This document shows, piece after piece, positions 7,106 through 9,607 of a stretch of DNA of 9,607 bases; position 1 is the first letter of the stretch, and every line of letters begins with the position of its first letter. Origin of the DNA: Deltaproteobacteria bacterium (GTDB lineage: Bacteria; Bdellovibrionota_C; UBA2361; SZUA-149; JADYYL01); the NCBI GenBank assembly GCA_020853655.1, contig JADYYL010000052.1, positions 1 to 9,607 of the forward strand, read 5' to 3'. The position numbers were made by a program, and so were the translations under genes. The notes beneath the pieces were generated by a model that saw nothing but the letters and a program-made list of their open reading frames with translations, was not told the DNA's origin and made no database searches.

Positions 7106-7588
7106 CGTGGAATCAGACTTCGCGCTTTCTTCGATCTTGGTCACAATGTTCGTCGTCGAGTGTCCCTTGTGGAAACCGAGGGAAAGCACCTTCCCGCCGT
7201 ATGAGGACACGAACTCGTTCCCGCAAATCTGGTCGATCGGCCAGTCGCCGCCTTTCACGAGGACATCCGGCCGAACTCTTTGGATGATATTCAGCGGAAG
7301 ATCGTCGTCGAATACACATACATGATCGACGCAACGAAGCGCGAGGAGCATCTCTTTTCGCTCGAGTTCGGGCACAATTGGACGAGAGTGCCCTTTTAAG
7401 CGTCGAACCGAGTCGTCGGTGTTGATGGCGACCACGAGTACATCCCCCAGCGCTTGCGCCTCCTGGAGATATCGCACATGTCCCACATGCAGAATGTCGA
7501 AGCATCCGTTGGTGAAGACGACTTTCTTGCGGGTCGCCTGCGATCGTTTAATCGCTTGGATGGTCTCGTCATTTCCCCAATCTTTCAT
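7088..7588 (-). CDS. rfaE2: D-glycero-beta-D-manno-heptose 1-phosphate adenylyltransferase (stand-alone RfaE2/HldE C-terminal domain)
   Basis: The enzyme transfers AMP from ATP to heptose 1-phosphate, giving ADP-heptose for the inner core of lipopolysaccharide, in the cytoplasm. The 166-residue protein is a complete nucleotidyltransferase: VVFTNGCFDILHVGHVRYL contains the HxGH signature (His34, His37), followed by SVRRLKG, RPIVPELERKEMLLALRCVD, the DVLVKGGDWP segment, and HSTTNIVTKI with the STT nucleotide-binding motif at 144-146. The kinase half found in the fused HldE of enterobacteria is absent, so a separate HldA/RfaE1-type kinase is expected elsewhere in the genome. ATG start at 7588, with only a weak ribosome-binding site. 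It is the first gene of a probable rfaE2-dnaK unit and diverges from htrA. Its presence is the best evidence here for a heptose-containing outer membrane. Confidence 0.95.
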   Translation of the reverse strand: MKDWGNDETIQAIKRSQATRKKVVFTNGCFDILHVGHVRYLQEAQALGDVLVVAINTDDSVRRLKGHSRPIVPELERKEMLLALRCVDHVCVFDDDLPLNIIQRVRPDVLVKGGDWPIDQICGNEFVSSYGGKVLSLGFHKGHSTTNIVTKIEESAKSDSTDVSEQ

Positions 7589-7602
7589 ATTCCGTCGGAG
7601 AT

Positions 7603-7610
7603 GTTATAGT
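7603..7610. promoter_or_regulatory. Candidate overlapping -10 elements of divergent promoters
   Basis: The 47-base gap between rfaE2 (minus) and htrA (plus) contains GTTATAGT, which reads as a -10-like TATAGT on the plus strand (7605-7610) and TATAAC on the minus strand (7608-7603). It is the most AT-rich point of the gap. Neither direction has a good -35 box at 16-18 bases (the plus strand offers only TTTCAT at 7583-7588). If used, the htrA leader would be only about 20 bases long. Confidence 0.25.
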
Positions 7611-7635
7611 TTTTTAGTCGTGGAATCATATCACA

Positions 7636-8742
7636 ATGACCCCCCTCCATCGTATGCAAAAAAGATTCTTGTTCCCAGTCGCAGCGCTTGCCGCGCTCTT
7701 GGGGGTAACCATCTTTCTCGGTGTTGACGAACCGTGTGCCCAAGAGGCCACGAATCAGCAAGCACCAAGAACCGAGAGCGAACAACAGATCATCGATGCG
7801 TATCGACGCACCAATGCGACCGTCGTGTATGTCACGACGAAGACAGTCGGCGTCGACTTCTGGGGTCCAGTTGCCCAGGAGGGTTCTGGCTCTGGAGTCA
7901 TCATTGACGCCGAGCGAGCGCTCGTGATCACCAATGCACACGTGGTCGGGAAGGCTCAGCAGGTTGAAGTGACGCTGGCGAATGGTCTCTCGTATGCGGT
8001 CAAAGTCATCGGCCTTGATCCCGACATCGATCTCGCACTGCTTCGAATCGAGAAGCCTCCTGCCGATCTCGTTGCCGTGCAGCTCGGCGATTCGTCCAGT
8101 CTCGAGATCGGTCAGCGGGTGCTTGCGATAGGGAATCCCTTTGGATACCGCCGGACGCTGACAACCGGAATCGTCTCGAGCCTCGGTCGCACGATACCCA
8201 CCGAGAGCGGTCGAACCATTGCGGATGCGATTCAAACCGATGCGCCGATCAACCCGGGGAATTCCGGCGGGCCGTTGCTCGATACCGCGGGTCGACTGGT
8301 GGGGCTCAATACCGCGATCGTGAGCCGCTCGGGCGAGAGTTCCGGTGTGGGATTCGCGATCCCCGTCAATCTTGTCAAACGCTCCGTGCCTGATCTGATG
8401 CGATTCGGCCGGGTGCTTCGCCCCAAGATCGGAGTCGCTCTTGAGGACACCGAGCTCGGATGGCCCGTCGTCGATTACGTCCTTCCCGGCAGCCCTGCCG
8501 ACAAAGCTGGGCTCTCCGGTGTGCGCCGCAAGGTGCAGATGGGCACCGTCGTGAGGACGCTGATCGACGTGACCCAGGGAGATTTCATCCTTGGCGTGAA
8601 CGGGCGTGAGGTTCGCACAAAAGACGAGGTTCTCGAGGAGATTTCGAAAACCAAAGAGGGTGAGTCGCTGGAGCTCTCTGTTCGTCGCGGTACTCGTGCA
8701 AGCAAAGTTCGCAAGGTCACCGTGAAACCGGAGCTCGGCTAA
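7636..8742 (+). CDS. HtrA/DegP-type serine endoprotease with one PDZ domain
   Basis: This 368-residue exported protease degrades or remodels damaged envelope proteins. A signal peptide or membrane anchor covers about residues 8-30, with possible cleavage after PCA (33-35); the Cys there has no lipobox. The trypsin-like domain (about 45-255) has the complete triad: His102 in TNAHVV, Asp132 in DPDIDLALL and Ser210 in NPGNSGGPLL. GSGSGVIID and GNPFGYRRTLTTGIVSS are also typical. A single PDZ domain (about 262-365) contains PGSPADKAGLSGVRR and GDFILGVNGREV, closest in style to plant and cyanobacterial Deg1/HhoA proteases; E. coli DegP has two PDZ domains and DegS one. The start at 7636 has only GGA at 7622-7624 as a ribosome-binding site; an in-frame ATG at 7654 has none and would still leave a signal sequence. 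It is the first gene of a two-gene unit with mutL. Confidence 0.93.
   Translation: MTPLHRMQKRFLFPVAALAALLGVTIFLGVDEPCAQEATNQQAPRTESEQQIIDAYRRTNATVVYVTTKTVGVDFWGPVAQEGSGSGVIIDAERALVITNAHVVGKAQQVEVTLANGLSYAVKVIGLDPDIDLALLRIEKPPADLVAVQLGDSSSLEIGQRVLAIGNPFGYRRTLTTGIVSSLGRTIPTESGRTIADAIQTDAPINPGNSGGPLLDTAGRLVGLNTAIVSRSGESSGVGFAIPVNLVKRSVPDLMRFGRVLRPKIGVALEDTELGWPVVDYVLPGSPADKAGLSGVRRKVQMGTVVRTLIDVTQGDFILGVNGREVRTKDEVLEEISKTKEGESLELSVRRGTRASKVRKVTVKPELG
8730..8733 (+). promoter_or_regulatory. Ribosome-binding site of mutL inside htrA
   Basis: GGAG at 8730-8733 lies within the last codons of htrA, ten bases before the GTG at 8744. It supports that GTG as the mutL start and translation coupled to htrA. 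Confidence 0.55.
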
Positions 8743-8743
8743 C

Positions 8744-9607
8744 GTGAACAGCTCAGCCTCACTTGCCATCGACGCTTCTCTCAACCCCGCGCGGCAAGAG
8801 ATTCGGATCCTCTCCGACGTGATCGTCGATCAGATTGCTGCGGGCGAAGTCGTGGAGCGCCCCGCCTCTGTCGTCAAGGAGCTTGTTGAGAACTCGATCG
8901 ATGCGGGCGCCACGACAGTGACCGTCGTGCTGGGGAATGGTGGACACGCCTCTCTTGAAGTGATCGACGATGGTCTTGGAATGACCGAGGCAGAGGCCCG
9001 CGTGGCGGTGCAACGGTTCGGAACGTCAAAGATCTCGACCATCGACGACCTGCAGAGCATCGCCACTTTCGGTTTTCGTGGAGAGGCGCTCCCTTCGATC
9101 GCCGCCGTTTCTCGATTTTCGCTTTCCACCTGTGCGCGCTCACCAGACGCCAAGCCCGTACAGCTCGACATTGAGGGTGGAAAGCTCCTTCACGTCGGCT
9201 CGTCCGCGGTTGCCGGCGGCACGCGAATCACCGTCTCCCAACTGTTTTATAATACCCCCGCGCGTCGCAAGTTTCTGCGCTCACCGCGAACGGAGATCGG
9301 TGTTGTTCGCACGCTCATGCTTGATTTCGCAGCGGCATACCCCTCGATCCGTTTTACGCTGGTTGCGGACGGCGAAGAGCTGCTTTCTCTCCCGAGCGAG
9401 TCCACCTTCCAGTCAAGAGCTCGGTCGCTGAGACTCGCCGGCGACGATCCCCTCGAACTCGATCAGATTGTTTTGGCCCCAGCCGGGAACTACCATCTGA
9501 CCGGGTTTCTTTCGAAGCCTCGCGATGCTGCCGCTGGCGCCAATAAATTGCGGCTGCTTGTGAACGGGCGCTCGGTTCGAGATCGACTACTGCTGAGAGC
9601 AGTGCGC
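8744..9607 (+). CDS. mutL: DNA mismatch repair protein MutL, N-terminal ATPase part (3' end outside the window)
   Basis: MutL couples mismatch recognition by MutS to strand removal through an ATP-driven dimer clamp. The 288 residues present are the GHKL ATPase domain and the start of the transducer domain. Seen in order: ILSDVIVDQIAAGEVVERP (22-40), the catalytic Glu46 and Mg-binding Asn50 in VVKELVENSIDAGA (43-56; E. coli Glu29 and Asn33), DDGLGM (75-80), RFGTSKI (91-97), ATFGFRGEALPSIAAVSRF (107-125), GTRITVSQLFYNTPARRKFL (159-178) and VNGRSVRDRLL (273-283), close to the expected catalytic Lys beyond the window. The GTG start leaves about 17 residues more than E. coli MutL; the next in-frame GTG (8819) would remove the first strand of the fold, so 8744 is preferred. 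It begins one base after the htrA stop, so the two are almost certainly one transcript. The C-terminal endonuclease or dimerisation domain is not visible. Confidence 0.96.
   Translation, partial: MNSSASLAIDASLNPARQEIRILSDVIVDQIAAGEVVERPASVVKELVENSIDAGATTVTVVLGNGGHASLEVIDDGLGMTEAEARVAVQRFGTSKISTIDDLQSIATFGFRGEALPSIAAVSRFSLSTCARSPDAKPVQLDIEGGKLLHVGSSAVAGGTRITVSQLFYNTPARRKFLRSPRTEIGVVRTLMLDFAAAYPSIRFTLVADGEELLSLPSESTFQSRARSLRLAGDDPLELDQIVLAPAGNYHLTGFLSKPRDAAAGANKLRLLVNGRSVRDRLLLRAVR

Noticed and set aside
5691..7325. Long plus-strand open frames (236 and 250 codons) opposite dnaK and rfaE2
   Set aside because: Both are shadows of strongly conserved minus-strand genes, have no recognisable motifs, and the second crosses from dnaK into rfaE2.
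7585..8784. A 399-codon open frame on the minus strand opposite htrA
   Set aside because: It lies entirely antisense to an htrA gene with a full catalytic triad, resembles no family, and has the His/Arg/Asp-rich make-up of antisense frames in GC-rich codon-biased genes.

Overview
The window carries seven protein-coding genes, two of them cut by its edges, and no RNA gene, mobile element or CRISPR array. It looks like a housekeeping stretch of the chromosome of a Gram-negative bacterium. The evidence for that is a heptose-nucleotide synthase for lipopolysaccharide, an exported HtrA-type protease and an exported haem c protein. Base composition is moderately GC-rich throughout, with no island-like change. 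The gene mix would fit a delta-proteobacterium-like or related lineage, but I cannot fix the phylum.

Layout. (1) 1-1059, plus: the C-terminal part of PurL (purine synthesis), with several strongly conserved motifs replaced. (2) 1102-2379, minus: a multi-pass GT87/DUF2029-type membrane glycosyltransferase, convergent with purL; a small hairpin lies between them. (3) About 205 bases of divergent non-coding DNA. (4) 2585-5077, plus: a large exported protein related to the hydrazine synthase alpha subunit, with a single CXXCH haem c motif and an extra C-terminal beta-rich domain. (5) 5145-7028, minus: a DnaK/Hsp70 with a basic insertion, an altered interdomain linker and no C-terminal tail. (6) 7088-7588, minus: a stand-alone RfaE2/HldE-C adenylyltransferase, 59 bases upstream of dnaK and probably cotranscribed with it. 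(7) 7636-8742, plus: an HtrA/DegP-type serine protease with one PDZ domain. (8) 8744-9607, plus: the N-terminal ATPase of MutL, beginning one base after the htrA stop and running off the window.

Two transcription units, rfaE2-dnaK and htrA-mutL, diverge from a 47-base gap. Three of the four (HtrA, DnaK, RfaE2) fit an envelope or protein-quality theme, but that grouping is inference. I see no convincing new defence, mobile or biosynthetic system. The items most worth a second look are the altered PurL half, the HzsA-like haem protein and the non-standard DnaK.
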